A DNA stretch of 64,000 nt, from the NCBI GenBank assembly GCA_003574785.1, contig QORU01000007.1:62001-126000 (forward strand), written 5' to 3'. The notes under the pieces are model-generated. The model was given only the letters and a program-made list of their open reading frames with translations, was not told the origin of the DNA and made no database searches. A program made the position numbers and the translations under genes. Origin of the DNA: Taklimakanibacter deserti. Lineage in GTDB: Bacteria > Pseudomonadota > Alphaproteobacteria > Rhizobiales > Aestuariivirgaceae. Numbering within the stretch: the stretch's first letter is position 1; each line of letters starts with the position of its first letter. This document shows positions 9,080-18,297 of this stretch, in pieces.

Positions 9080-9247
9080 GAGACCCTCCCCAATATTGGT
9101 TCATTCTGGTGAAAACTTGAACGGGCTTGAATGAAAGGAAAAATGACGTAACTGTCAATGGAAAAGGCGGATTGCGGCGCGCCGGCCGTTCCGCCATCCT
9201 GTCTTCTCAATTACACCCGGGCGGGCACCCGCGGATTCGGAGAAGAA

Positions 9248-9853
9248 ATGCTGACCGCCACAGCGAAAAGCGACACCGCCGACAGCATCGAGCAACTGGG
9301 ATCCAGGGTGCGCTATGCGCGCAAACGCAACGGGCTGACGCTCAAGGAACTGGGCGACAAGGTCGGCTGCTCGGAAAGCCTTCTGTCAAAGATCGAGCGG
9401 AACAATATCGTGCCGTCGCTCCCCGTCTTGTGGCGCATCGCAGAGGCGCTCGGCACCACTTTCGGCGCGCTGTTCAGCGACAAGAGCCTGGAACCGGTCA
9501 CGACTTATAATGAGGGTGAAAGGCCGCTGCTGTCGATCGGCACCGGCGGCGGCAAAGCGCCCGATGTCGTGCTGGAGCGCATGGTCCCCTCTTCCGAGAA
9601 CCGCACGATCGACGCCAATCTTCATGTCATTCCGCCTGGCGGCGGATCGTCCGGGGCCTATTCCCATTCGGGCGAGGAAGTGGGTTATGTCGTCAGCGGC
9701 TATCTCGAGCTCACGGTTGACGGGCGTGTCCATTTGCTGGGCCGCGGCGGGTCGTTCTTCTTCAATTCGAGCCTGCCGCACAGCTATCGCAATGTCGGCT
9801 CGAGCGAGGCGCGCGTCGTGTGGATGAATTCACATAAGTCGCGGCTGCGCTAA
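9248..9853 (+). CDS. XRE-family regulator with cupin domain
   Basis: 201 residues from the ATG at 9248, preceded by GGAGAAGAA. A longer frame from 9158 lacks support. Residues about 15-70 form a Cro/CI-type helix-turn-helix (LTLKELGDKVGCSESLLSKIE), and residues about 105-195 a cupin_2 barrel with GAYSHSGEEVGYVVSG and LPHSYRNVG. Such proteins repress or activate genes for uptake and breakdown of a small ligand bound in the cupin. It diverges from the peptide-transport operon across 168 bases, which likely hold its operators. Confidence 0.88.
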   Translation: MLTATAKSDTADSIEQLGSRVRYARKRNGLTLKELGDKVGCSESLLSKIERNNIVPSLPVLWRIAEALGTTFGALFSDKSLEPVTTYNEGERPLLSIGTGGGKAPDVVLERMVPSSENRTIDANLHVIPPGGGSSGAYSHSGEEVGYVVSGYLELTVDGRVHLLGRGGSFFFNSSLPHSYRNVGSSEARVVWMNSHKSRLR

Positions 9854-10221
9854 TAAAAACCGCCTGCGCTGGTTGTCTGACCGGTCATGCCAAAACCGAG
9901 ATAGGGAGGGGCCCGAAGACCCCTCCCCCGATAGGAGTGCGCCCGCGACCGGGGGCAATTTGCAGACAGCACCCTACCGAACTGTCGGTTACGACCACAA
10001 ATTGAAGCGCTTTCCCCAGCCAGATTTTGTGCATCCGCTGCTCTTTGGACAGGGCTCCAACAAAGTATAATACATGCTCTGAAAATCAAATAAACTTTCC
10101 GAACGCCAATCTTCCGCAAATACTTCGGCCCGCCGGCCAGACGAATGCTTTCAGCGCCCCTGTTCAGATACTTATGCCAGTAGCGGCGTCAACAAGGACA
10201 CACCTAGACTTTGGTCGCAAC
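9854..10221. other. Convergent intergenic region with one hairpin
   Basis: This 368-base gap separates the XRE-cupin gene from feuQ, which converge on it. A GC-rich hairpin (GGGAGGGG at 9904-9911 with CCCCTCCC at 9920-9927) could end transcription of the XRE-cupin gene, although no T run follows. No convincing coding sequence is seen in the rest, which is more AT-rich than its neighbours. Confidence 0.45.
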
Positions 10222-11601
10222 CTAGGACACAGCTGGAAGTCGCAGTTTGACTGCGAGGCCGCCTAGCTTCGATTGATCTAATCTTAGTCCGCCACCATAC
10301 ATTGCCGCCGTCTCGGTGACGATCGACAGGCCGAGGCCGGAGCCCGGCTTGGTCTCATCGAGCCTCTGGCCGCGGGCCGGCGGCTCCTTGCGCTTCTCGG
10401 GCGGCAGGCCTGGGCCGTCGTCGCCCACGACCACATCGATCCACAGGCGTCCGTCGGGCGGGGCGTCCATGCTCGGTCCGACTGCGACATTGACCTTATG
10501 GGCTGCCCATTTGCAGGCGTTGTCGAGAAGATTGCCGGCCATCTCCTCGAGATCCTGCTTCTCACCGCGAAATTTGGTGCCCTTCGGACATTCGACGGTG
10601 ATGGCAACACGCTTGTCGAGATGGATGCGCTCGAGCGTGCGGGCGAGCGCTGCCAGGACCGGCTCGACCTCGCAGGCCGAACCCACGGTCTGGGCGCGGG
10701 CGGCTCGGCGGGCGCGATCGAGATAGAGGCTGACCTGATCGCGCATCACCTTGCTCTGCTCGAACACCTTGTCGGCCAAAGGCCCCGGTTGCTGCTTCGC
10801 CTCATTGTTGAGGACGCTCAGCGGCGTCTTCAACGCATGCGCCAGATTGCCCACCTGGGTACGCGAGCGCTCGACGATCTCGGAGTTGTTTTGAATGAGG
10901 AGATTGAGTTCCTCCGCGACCGGCTGGATCTCTTCGGGATAATGGCCCTCGAGCAGTTCCGCCCTGCCCTCGCGGATGGCTGTCAGCTTGTTCTCCAGCG
11001 TGCGCAAGGGGCGCAAGCCGAAGCGTACCTGCACGAGAATAGCAATGAGAAGCCCCAGGCCCAGAAGCGTCAGCATGGCGATGAGCGTCTGCCGGAAGGC
11101 CGTCGATTCCGCCTTGAGCTCGTCGAAGTTGCCGGCCACCAGGAACGAATATTGATCGGCCTTGTCGAACAGCTTGTAGCGCTGCTCGATGGCCCGCAGC
11201 CGCATGCCGTTGGTGTCGTCGAGATAGAAATGCGCGATGCCGTCCTCATCGCGGTTGGCGAGATCGCCAGGCTCGGGCGTCAGGCGCTTCTCGAGGAGTG
11301 AGGGCGAGGCGAGATCGGGAATGCGCCAGGTGGGCGGCGTCACCTGCCAGTACCAGCCGGATAGCGGCAGCGTGAAGCGGGTATCGGCAAGCTCCCTCTG
11401 TATGGCGGGCGAGCCGTCGGGATTGACCTCCACATTCGCCAGGAGTCCGTCCATGACGGCGCGCAGTCTTGCGTCGAAATTGCGCTCGAGTGCTGCCTGG
11501 AAAAGGCTCGTGAGCAGGACGGCGGCGCTGACCAAAAGGACGATGGCGACAATGGCGGAAGAGACGATCAGCCTGAAAGCGAGTGAGTTACGCCGCATCA
11601 T
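10222..11601 (-). CDS. feuQ: Sensor histidine kinase, FeuQ/PhoQ type
   Basis: 459 residues with two membrane helices (about 10-33 and 172-192) flanking a periplasmic sensor of roughly 140 residues. The HAMP region follows, then the phosphoacceptor His255 in NLAHALKTPLSVL, the N-box NLLDNACKWA near 346, and the G-boxes DDGPGLPPE and GSGLGLSIV. The H-box with HALKTPL is the PhoQ/FeuQ form. The gene overlaps feuP by 14 bases. In rhizobia FeuQ phosphorylates FeuP and affects cyclic glucan export or iron uptake; the signal here is unknown. Confidence 0.87.
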   Translation of the reverse strand: MMRRNSLAFRLIVSSAIVAIVLLVSAAVLLTSLFQAALERNFDARLRAVMDGLLANVEVNPDGSPAIQRELADTRFTLPLSGWYWQVTPPTWRIPDLASPSLLEKRLTPEPGDLANRDEDGIAHFYLDDTNGMRLRAIEQRYKLFDKADQYSFLVAGNFDELKAESTAFRQTLIAMLTLLGLGLLIAILVQVRFGLRPLRTLENKLTAIREGRAELLEGHYPEEIQPVAEELNLLIQNNSEIVERSRTQVGNLAHALKTPLSVLNNEAKQQPGPLADKVFEQSKVMRDQVSLYLDRARRAARAQTVGSACEVEPVLAALARTLERIHLDKRVAITVECPKGTKFRGEKQDLEEMAGNLLDNACKWAAHKVNVAVGPSMDAPPDGRLWIDVVVGDDGPGLPPEKRKEPPARGQRLDETKPGSGLGLSIVTETAAMYGGGLRLDQSKLGGLAVKLRLPAVS

Positions 11602-12259
11602 CCGGCTCGGACACGCAATAGCCCATGCCGCGAATGGTCCTCAGCACGTCGACGCCGAGCTTCTTGCGCAAACGGCCGACGAAGACTTCGATCGTGTTCG
11701 AATCTCGGTCGAAGTCCTGGTCGTAAAGATGCTCGACCAGCTCGGTGCGCGAGACGACCTTGCCCTTGTGGTGCATGAGATACGCCAGCAGGCGGAATTC
11801 CAGGGAGGTGAGCTTGATCGCGTTGCCGTCGACCGTCACGCGCGCACTCTTGGTGTCGAGCAGCAACGGGCCGCAGGCGATTTCGCTCGTCGCATGCCCG
11901 GCGGAGCGGCGCAGAAGGGCGCGCACCCGCGCCAATACTTCCTCCATGTGGAAGGGCTTGGCGACATAATCGTCGGCACCGGCGTCAAAACCCTGCACCT
12001 TGTCGCTCCAGCGGTCGCGCGCGGTCAAGATGAGCACCGGCATCTTCTTCTCGTTGCGTCGCCACTTTTCCAATACGCTGACGCCGTCGAGCACCGGCAG
12101 GCCGAGATCGAGGATCACCGCGTCATAGGGCTCGGTCTCGCCGAGATAATGGCCCTCTTCGCCGTCCTTGGCGCTGTCGACCACATAGCCCGCATCGGTC
12201 AGAGCCGAAACAAGCTGGCGATTGAGATCCGGATCGTCTTCGACGACGAGTATGCGCAT
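11588..12259 (-). CDS. feuP: OmpR-family response regulator, FeuP type
   Basis: 223 residues. The receiver domain has the acidic pocket VVEDD, phosphoacceptor Asp51 in VILDLGLP, and the conserved Lys in YVAKPFHMEEVLAR. The winged-helix output domain (about 125-218) ends with VFVGRLRKKLGVD and IRGMGYCV. The sequence SRTELVEHLYDQDFDRDSN is strongly reminiscent of rhizobial FeuP. It precedes and overlaps feuQ and follows a FeuN-like gene by 43 bases, matching the feuN-feuP-feuQ order known from Sinorhizobium. Confidence 0.9.
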   Translation of the reverse strand: MRILVVEDDPDLNRQLVSALTDAGYVVDSAKDGEEGHYLGETEPYDAVILDLGLPVLDGVSVLEKWRRNEKKMPVLILTARDRWSDKVQGFDAGADDYVAKPFHMEEVLARVRALLRRSAGHATSEIACGPLLLDTKSARVTVDGNAIKLTSLEFRLLAYLMHHKGKVVSRTELVEHLYDQDFDRDSNTIEVFVGRLRKKLGVDVLRTIRGMGYCVSEPDDAA

Positions 12260-12302
12260 GGCTAGTCTCTTCTATTGCAGCTCTGTTGCAGCCTCGAGGG
12301 TT

Positions 12303-12635
12303 TTATCGGGGTTCCCCGGTCTCGCCGTCGATGATCAGGCGCCGCACCTCGTTCTTGCGCTTTAAAGTGACAGCATAGTTTCCCCCAGGCAAGAGCTGGA
12401 CATTGATACCCTTGGAGTTGGGCACCAGACGCTGCGCGATGATGAGGGCCTGGGACGGCTTGATCAGCACCATGTTATTGGGCGGGCGGTTGGGGTTCTG
12501 AATCCTCGGCTGGACCTTCGGCTGAAACTTGGGCTTGATCTGCTGCACCTGCAGGGTCTGGGCCTGCACCATCACAGGCTCTCCGGCAGCCAGCATCATC
12601 GCCACGGAAGCGGCTATCGTGAGCGCCCGACGCAT
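12303..12635 (-). CDS. Small periplasmic PepSY-like protein, possible FeuN
   Basis: 110 residues with a signal peptide (about residues 1-25, ending VMVQAQ), a Pro/Gln/Lys-rich linker, and a C-terminal PepSY-like half: IKPSQALIIAQRLVPNSKG, then LLPGGNYAVTLKRKNEVRRLIID with the strand pattern of that fold. It lies 43 bases upstream of feuP on the same strand. In Sinorhizobium meliloti the small periplasmic protein FeuN is encoded in this position and restrains FeuPQ signalling. The position and localisation fit that role, but I cannot align the two, so the identity is inferred. Confidence 0.7.
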   Translation of the reverse strand: MRRALTIAASVAMMLAAGEPVMVQAQTLQVQQIKPKFQPKVQPRIQNPNRPPNNMVLIKPSQALIIAQRLVPNSKGINVQLLPGGNYAVTLKRKNEVRRLIIDGETGEPR

Positions 12636-12886
12636 TATCGATCCTTCCTGGATCGCAAATTAGATGTCGCAAGATGAACCCCGCATGAATAGGTAAACGA
12701 CTTTCCGGCTCATGCTAAAATATTGCAGAAGCGGACATTTTGCCTTTCTTTGAAGGCCGGCTGATCGACCTGTTTTGGGCGGTTTGAACGGCAGACCCTG
12801 CCGCCAAAAAACCCGCCGGCGACCAATCCTGCCAAAAGCTGACGAAAGGCAAGAACAGACTGACTTGCAAGCCCAAGGAGGCGGCG

Positions 12887-13198
12887 ATGACCACACCCTG
12901 CTTCGAAATCGTGACCTACACGATCGGCGATAGCGACGGCGCCGACCAGGCCAGACGGAAGGCCCAGGAATTGCTGGCTGCCTTTCCCGGCTTCATCGCC
13001 TGGACGGCCTTTTCCGGTACCGAAGGCTCATCCAACCGCGCCGACCTCGTCGTCTGGCGCAGCGTCGCGGATGCGCAGGCCGCCGCTCTAGCGGTCGGCA
13101 CCGATCCTGGCTTCGCCGATTTCCGGGCCTCGATCACCGGCGTCACCAGCATGGGGCATTACACAACGGACGACGGCCGGTTCGCGCGCCAGTTCTGA
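12887..13198 (+). CDS. Small ABM-like (dimeric alpha/beta barrel) protein
   Basis: 103 residues, start ATG at 12887 preceded by AAGGAGGCGGCG, a strong ribosome binding site. The pattern FEIVTYTIG, then a helix, FPGFIAWTAFSG, and ADLVVWRSVADAQAAALAV resembles the ferredoxin-like alpha/beta barrel of antibiotic-biosynthesis-monooxygenase (ABM) and related small proteins. No catalytic residues are certain. The gene stands alone between feuN-like (divergent) and a double-terminator region. The function is unknown. Confidence 0.7.
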   Translation: MTTPCFEIVTYTIGDSDGADQARRKAQELLAAFPGFIAWTAFSGTEGSSNRADLVVWRSVADAQAAALAVGTDPGFADFRASITGVTSMGHYTTDDGRFARQF

Positions 13199-13266
13199 TC
13201 GATGGGTACTTGTGGGCGCGAGCCGCATCGTCGGCAGGGAAGCAGTGACCCACAGCCTCTGGCTCT

Positions 13267-13295
13267 AAAAGAAAAGGCGGCCACTCCGGCCGCCT
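13267..13295 (-). terminator. Intrinsic terminator for the YcgN-type/CofD-like operon
   Basis: AGGCGGCC at 13275-13282 pairs perfectly with GGCCGCCT at 13288-13295 around a five-base loop. On the minus strand the stem is followed directly by TTTTCTTTT (13275 down to 13267), a classical terminator tail. It may also slow the plus-strand transcript of the ABM-like gene, which ends at 13198. Confidence 0.7.
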
Positions 13296-13393
13296 CAGTC
13301 CCCTGCTTTACTTCTGGAATTTCAATAATCGAGGACTCGGAGGTTAAGTCATCTTGGCGTCCGGGACCAGACGCTCGTCGTTTTTCAACAATT

Positions 13394-13415
13394 TGTGCCA
13401 AGCCGGCACATTTTT
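13394..13415 (+). terminator. Plus-strand intrinsic terminator
   Basis: TGTGCC at 13394-13399 pairs with GGCACA at 13405-13410 around AAGCC, followed by TTTTT. It points along the plus strand, 196 bases beyond the ABM-like gene, so it ends either read-through from that gene or a separate short RNA. Confidence 0.55.
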
Positions 13416-13533
13416 GTCTAACATATTGATTTATTTTAGTTTCTTTATGGCGGAGCACAAAGGCAAGTGTGGCTTTCACGCAACAGGAACGGAAAAACTG
13501 ACGGGCAGGTGACTTTGGCCCGGCGTCGCTGCC

Positions 13534-13992
13534 TTACGAGGCCGGTTTCTTGGCCCTGGGCAGCTTCCAGAGATGGTCTTCGAGCTCGGCCTCGGCGATC
13601 CCCTCCTCCGAGCGTATCCGGCCTTTGACCGAAATTCCCGCCTCGACCACGCTCGCCTTGCGGCCGGAGACCAAGGGATGCCACCAGGCGAGCGTCTGGC
13701 CGCGGGCCAGACGGCGATAGGCGCAGCTGTCCGGCAGCCAGTTGAGCTCGCCGACATTCTCGGGCGTCAGCCGCACGCAGTCGCGCACCCGCTTGCTGCG
13801 ATTGGCGTAGTCGCCGCAGCGGCAGGTCTTGAGATCGAGCAGCTTGCAAGCGAGGTTGGTGAAATGGATCTTGCCGGTGTCCTCGTCCTCGAGCTTGACG
13901 AGGCAGCAGCGCCCGCAGCCATCGCACAGGCTTTCCCACTCCGCCTCGGTCATCTCGGAGAGCTGCTTGGTTTTCCAGAAGGGCTGGCTCAT
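13534..13992 (-). CDS. YcgN-family (UPF0260) cysteine-cluster protein
   Basis: 152 residues, typical of the YcgN family. It starts with [27 protein letters not shown] and has further conserved cysteines in [17 protein letters not shown] and VRDCVRL, then [14 protein letters not shown] and a WWHPLVSG motif. The CxxCxxCC pattern resembles the CxxCxxxCC-type metal-binding proteins; a metal or iron-sulfur cluster is likely but the role is unknown. It overlaps the upstream CofD-like gene by four bases, so the two form an operon. Confidence 0.87.
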   Translation of the reverse strand: MSQPFWKTKQLSEMTEAEWESLCDGCGRCCLVKLEDEDTGKIHFTNLACKLLDLKTCRCGDYANRSKRVRDCVRLTPENVGELNWLPDSCAYRRLARGQTLAWWHPLVSGRKASVVEAGISVKGRIRSEEGIAEAELEDHLWKLPRAKKPAS

Positions 13993-15134
13993 CGCGCGTG
14001 TCTTACGCCTTCTCGGACGAGATCCAAAATCATCATGGCCAGAAGGCCTGAATCATGCGTGCCGCGCAGCCACGGGTCCTCGAGATCGCGCGCAATGATC
14101 GTGATCCCGACGGGCGGCGAGAGCGAACGCGTCACGAAGCGAAAAGCGCCGACCACGCGCTGGACGGGAACGGCGCCTTCATGGGCGAGGACGTGGGTGA
14201 GGACCTCCCTGCCTTCCCCGGCGCGCACGAGCCTCCGGGCCATTTCGTCGAGCGAAAGCCTGCGGGTCTCGTGGTCCTCCAGCATGTTCGCGATGAGGAT
14301 CTTCGGCGCCCCGGAGCGCGTCAGCGTTTCGGCGATGCCTGAGACCAGGAGATGCGGCAGGACGCTGGTATAGAAGCTGCCGGGCCCGAAGATCACGGCG
14401 TCGGCGTCGGCGATCGCTTCCAGGGCCTTGGGATTGGCCGTCGCCTTGCCAAGCGTCACCGCCTTGATGCCGACACGCCCCTCCTCCTCCGGGAGGCCCG
14501 TGATCAGATGCTGGCCTCTGACCTTACGCCCGTCATTGAGCTCGGCCGCGAGCGTCAGGTCGTGGTCCTTCGAGGTCGGCCAGACATCGCCGTTGATGCC
14601 GCACAGGGACTTGAACGCCAGGATCGCCTTGTTGATGTCGCCGTCCTCGGCGAGCAGCGCTCCCGCCAGAATGAAATTCCCGATCGAGCCGCGCCGCCAA
14701 TCGAAATCGGCGCCCGCCGCGGCGATGAAGATCTTGAGATAGCGCAGGATCGCCTGGGCGATATCGCGCTGCATCGCCTTCAGGACCGGATGGGTGCCCT
14801 CGGCATAGAAGGCCAGTTCGCGATCGAGCTCCGCCTGGCTTCCGGTCTCGGAAAGCCTGGCATTGAAGATGCGCACCACATCGCGCGCCTGGCCTTCGGC
14901 ATAGGCCATGGTCATGAGCGCCTGGCGGATGTCGCCGACCGGGAGGATGTGCAAGGTCTCGCGGATGAGCTTGGAGGAGCCCCCCGAATCCCAGGCCGGC
15001 ACCAGCCGCGTGACGCTCGCGCCCTGACGGATCAGGGTGATGGTCAGGTTGCGCGAGGCGGTGCCCCCGGCGAGGATGACGATATGGGGGCCATGGGGGG
15101 GCATGGCCCGGGCCTTGGATTGTTCATCGTTCAT
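13989..15134 (-). CDS. CofD/YvcK-family protein
   Basis: 381 residues from the ATG at 15134 (MNDEQSKAR). A longer frame to 15218 is open but its N-terminus does not look like this family. The glycine-rich start [20 protein letters not shown], then [28 protein letters not shown] and [18 protein letters not shown] are the conserved nucleotide- and substrate-binding motifs of the CofD/YvcK superfamily. CofD makes F420 precursors; YvcK-type proteins bind UDP-sugars and influence cell-wall synthesis. No F420 genes are nearby, and a penicillin-binding protein gene diverges from it, which favours a YvcK-like role (inference). Confidence 0.82.
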   Translation of the reverse strand: MNDEQSKARAMPPHGPHIVILAGGTASRNLTITLIRQGASVTRLVPAWDSGGSSKLIRETLHILPVGDIRQALMTMAYAEGQARDVVRIFNARLSETGSQAELDRELAFYAEGTHPVLKAMQRDIAQAILRYLKIFIAAAGADFDWRRGSIGNFILAGALLAEDGDINKAILAFKSLCGINGDVWPTSKDHDLTLAAELNDGRKVRGQHLITGLPEEEGRVGIKAVTLGKATANPKALEAIADADAVIFGPGSFYTSVLPHLLVSGIAETLTRSGAPKILIANMLEDHETRRLSLDEMARRLVRAGEGREVLTHVLAHEGAVPVQRVVGAFRFVTRSLSPPVGITIIARDLEDPWLRGTHDSGLLAMMILDLVREGVRHAR

Positions 15135-15300
15135 GCAAGCCGGGTTTTGCCACGGAACACCGGACGGCGATAGGCGGAGGCCCCCGCGTCCGATTTGCCG
15201 ACGGGATTTTGGCCCCATTCCGTCATAATGTTGAAGTAAGTGGAAACCTTACGCCAACCAGTGGTAAAAGACTGGGGCCGCAGGACAACGGACGTCGATC

Positions 15301-17700
15301 TTGGCCAAATCGCCCAAAAAATCCAATTATCTGAGGATGATGTGGCTCGACTCCTATGTGAGCTCGGCCGTCTATGAAGTGTTCGACTGGTTGCGCCGCT
15401 CGATCTCGGCCTATTCGTCCTTCGTCTATCGCTTCCGGCTCTCGGGACCCAAACGGGTGATCGTCGACCTCCTCGACGACATGGCGACCTTCGGCACGGT
15501 CGCCTGCCTCGGCCTCCTCGCCTTTGCGCTGCCGCCCTTCTCCGGCACCGGCGATGTGTGGAACAAGGGCCGCGACTATGCGATCACCTTCACCGACGAG
15601 AATGGCGAGATCATCGGCAGGCGGGGCATCCGCCAGGACGATGCCATCCCGCTCGAGGACATCCCGCCGCATGTGGTCAAGGCGGTGCTCGCCACCGAGG
15701 ATGCGCGCTTCTATCAGCATTTCGGCGTCGACGTCCTCGGCACCTTCCGTGCCATCATCCAGAATGCGCGCGCCAACGACGTGGTGCAGGGCGGCTCCTC
15801 GATCACCCAGCAGGTGGCGAAGAACCTGTTCCTCAGCCCCGAGCGCACCATCCAGCGCAAGGTCCACGAGGCATTCCTCAGCCTGTGGATCGAGGCGCGA
15901 TTGTCGAAAGACGAGATCCTGAAACTCTATCTCGACCGCTCCTATCTGGGCGGCGGCAATTACGGCGTCGAGGCGGCGGCGCAGTATTACTTCGGCAAAT
16001 CGATCCGCGACGTCAATCTCGCCGAAGCGTCGATGCTCGCCGGCCTGTTCAAGGCGCCGTCCAAATATGCGCCGCATGTCAGCATGGCGCAGGCGCGCGC
16101 GCGCGCCAATGTCGTGCTCTATCGCATGCTCGATTCCGGCTTCATCACCCAGGGCCAATTGGTGCAGGCGAGGCGCGAGCCGGCCCTTCTCGTCAACTCG
16201 CCCGCGGTCGCGAGCCCCGACTGGTTCCTCGACAAGGCCTATGCCGACACGCTCGCCCTCATCGAGGCCAAGCACATCACCGGCGACTATGTGATCGAGG
16301 TCAAGACAACGATCAACGCCAAGCTGCAGGAAGCGGCGCAGAGCATCATCGACAAGTCGCTCGACACCGAAGGCCCGCAATATCACGCGACCCAGGCGGC
16401 GGTGGTGACGATGGCGACCGACGGCGCCGTCAAGGCGATCGTCGGCGGGCGCGACTACGAGAACAGCCAGTTCAACCGCGCCACCGACGCGATGCGCCAG
16501 CCGGGCTCGTCCTTCAAGCCCTTCGTCTATCTGGCGGCACTGCTCAACGGCTATACGCCGGACTCGGTGGTGCTCGACGGACCGGTGTCGGTCGGCGGCT
16601 GGGCGCCCCGCAACTATACCGGCAAATATGGCGGTCGCGTCAGCCTGACCACGGCGTTGGCTAAATCCTACAATTCGGTCCCGGTCCGCCTGTCGCAGGA
16701 TTTCGGCCGGCCGGCGATCATCGAAACGGCGCGCAAGGTCGGCCTCAAGGCCGAGCTCGAGACCTGGCCGCCGATGGTGCTCGGCACCAGCGCCATGACG
16801 CTGTTCGACATCACCACCGCCTATGGCACCTTCGCGACGGGCGGCGTCGTGCTGAAACCCTATACGGTGCTGGAAATCAGACGGCCCAATGGCGATGTCA
16901 TCTACAACCGCGCCAACGAACCGCCCGAGGAGCGGGTCCAGGCGGTGCCGGAAGAGAAGGTCGCCGAGCTCAACCACATGATGAACGCCGTGGTCGAAGC
17001 CGGCACCGGGCGGCGCGCCTTCCTCGGCTTCACGCCGCAGGCCGGCAAGACCGGCACCAATCAGAGCTATCGCGACGCCTGGTTCATCGGCTACACCGCC
17101 CATTACGTGACCGGCGTGTGGTTCGGCAATGACGACTTCACGCCGATGAACAAGGTGACGGGCGGCCTCCTGCCGGCCGGCGCCTGGCATGACGTCATGC
17201 TGTGGGCCGAGCAGCCGCAAGTGGGTGCAGCGTTGCCGGGCATTCCGCTCGAAGAGAAGTATGCTCAATATGCGTTGGAGAATCCCGCAGCACCGCTCGA
17301 AGACGTTCCCGATATGAGCGCCGATGATCAGATCGCCGATGCGGATGCCGAGACGCCGGCCGACCAGACGGCGGCGGTCGAGCCCGATGACAGCAAGCCG
17401 GAGACGACCAAGTCGGCCGCAATCACGCCGCCTACCAAGACCGCGAAACCCAGGCGGCAAAGGGTGGCGCCACAGCCCACCGAGGAAGATGTGGCCATCG
17501 TCCGGACGCGCGAATCGGATGACCCGGTGGTCAGCGTCCTCAAGGACATGTTCAGTATCTTCAGCAATGACGATGACAGTGGAAAAAAAGCCAAGCGGAA
17601 ACGGAAGGACACCGTCCTGGTGCTGCCGGACGCCAATACCAAGAAGAAGCGCAAGTCATCGAATGTCAAATTCATGAAGCTGAAACCGCGTGACCGCTGA
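15301..17700 (+). CDS. Class A penicillin-binding protein (PBP1A family)
   Basis: About 799 residues from a TTG at 15301; an in-frame ATG pair lies 12 codons in. A membrane helix (about 62-80) is followed by the GT51 glycosyltransferase domain with catalytic Glu133 in VLATEDARFYQH and GGSSITQQVAKNLFL. The transpeptidase domain has SxxK as S403SFK406, SYN for SxN, and KTG at 583-585. The C-terminal tail (from about 665) is acidic, then Lys-rich, and probably disordered. The enzyme polymerises and cross-links peptidoglycan on the periplasmic side. It diverges from the CofD-like gene. Confidence 0.95.
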   Translation: MAKSPKKSNYLRMMWLDSYVSSAVYEVFDWLRRSISAYSSFVYRFRLSGPKRVIVDLLDDMATFGTVACLGLLAFALPPFSGTGDVWNKGRDYAITFTDENGEIIGRRGIRQDDAIPLEDIPPHVVKAVLATEDARFYQHFGVDVLGTFRAIIQNARANDVVQGGSSITQQVAKNLFLSPERTIQRKVHEAFLSLWIEARLSKDEILKLYLDRSYLGGGNYGVEAAAQYYFGKSIRDVNLAEASMLAGLFKAPSKYAPHVSMAQARARANVVLYRMLDSGFITQGQLVQARREPALLVNSPAVASPDWFLDKAYADTLALIEAKHITGDYVIEVKTTINAKLQEAAQSIIDKSLDTEGPQYHATQAAVVTMATDGAVKAIVGGRDYENSQFNRATDAMRQPGSSFKPFVYLAALLNGYTPDSVVLDGPVSVGGWAPRNYTGKYGGRVSLTTALAKSYNSVPVRLSQDFGRPAIIETARKVGLKAELETWPPMVLGTSAMTLFDITTAYGTFATGGVVLKPYTVLEIRRPNGDVIYNRANEPPEERVQAVPEEKVAELNHMMNAVVEAGTGRRAFLGFTPQAGKTGTNQSYRDAWFIGYTAHYVTGVWFGNDDFTPMNKVTGGLLPAGAWHDVMLWAEQPQVGAALPGIPLEEKYAQYALENPAAPLEDVPDMSADDQIADADAETPADQTAAVEPDDSKPETTKSAAITPPTKTAKPRRQRVAPQPTEEDVAIVRTRESDDPVVSVLKDMFSIFSNDDDSGKKAKRKRKDTVLVLPDANTKKKRKSSNVKFMKLKPRDR

Positions 17701-17730
17701 CACACCTCGGCTTCGGAACACTGGACGCAA

Positions 17731-18297
17731 ATGAGGCTCAGCTCCGTCATCAAAGCTTCCGGCATCATCTTCGCCGGCGTCGTGCTCGGTATCGTGACGG
17801 CGCAATGGTCGATCGAGAAGACGGCGACGGCGATGACGGCGGGCAGCGGCCCGTGGAAATCGTGGTTTTCCGGCACCGCGTCGATCCGCGATCCCTACGC
17901 CCAAGCGCATTACATAATGTTCGGCCGGCTGCCGCCGGCCCTCGGGCAGGAATTGCTGTTCGAGGCGGCACAGGATGACGAGGGGGCGACCCTCGATGCC
18001 TCATGCGACTATGTCCTGACGGGCCCCCGGCTCGCGGCCCGGTGGTGGCAGCTGGCACTCGCGGATGAGGAATCCGGCACGCCTTCCGCCATCAGCCTCT
18101 CCTCGCCGCGCCTCGTCGGCGAGCCCGACGGCACCATGCGTATCCAGATCTCGCGCCAGCCAAAGACCGGCAACTGGATCGATCCCGGAGATATTTCCCG
18201 CTTCGTCATGGTGCTGAAGCTCCGTCCAGGCTCGGGCCTCAATGCCGGGGCTTCAGTCGTGACCCTGCCGCGCATCAAGCGGGAGACCTGCTCGTGA
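17731..18297 (+). CDS. DUF1214 domain protein
   Basis: 188 residues with an N-terminal membrane anchor (about 8-24). The rest matches DUF1214: SIRDPYAQAHYIMFGRLP, SCDYVLTGPRLAARWWQLAL, MRIQISRQPKTGNWIDPG and RFVMVLKLRPGSGLN. In many bacteria DUF1214 is the C-terminal half of a DUF1254-DUF1214 protein. Here it is a separate gene that ends in a GTGA overlap with a DUF1254 gene, in reverse order to the usual fusion. The biochemical function is unknown; both are probably anchored in the inner membrane and face the periplasm. Confidence 0.8.
   Translation: MRLSSVIKASGIIFAGVVLGIVTAQWSIEKTATAMTAGSGPWKSWFSGTASIRDPYAQAHYIMFGRLPPALGQELLFEAAQDDEGATLDASCDYVLTGPRLAARWWQLALADEESGTPSAISLSSPRLVGEPDGTMRIQISRQPKTGNWIDPGDISRFVMVLKLRPGSGLNAGASVVTLPRIKRETCS

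Larger units (their letters stand above)
13199..13533. other. Intergenic region with two terminator-like hairpins, no clear gene
   Basis: This 335-base gap between convergent genes is AT-rich from about 13380 to 13450. It holds a bidirectional hairpin at 13275-13295 and a plus-strand hairpin at 13394-13410. Open frames cross it on both strands but lack ribosome binding sites and known motifs. A short untranslated RNA ending near 13415 is possible. Confidence 0.4.

Noticed and set aside
7079..9112. 677-codon plus-strand frame opposite the binding-protein gene
   Set aside because: Antisense shadow of a well-defined gene; composition is Arg/Gly/His-rich without motifs.
15223..17460. 745-codon open frame antisense to the penicillin-binding protein
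   Set aside because: It lies fully opposite a gene with intact catalytic motifs, has no domain, and has the Arg/His/Asp-rich makeup of a high-GC shadow frame.
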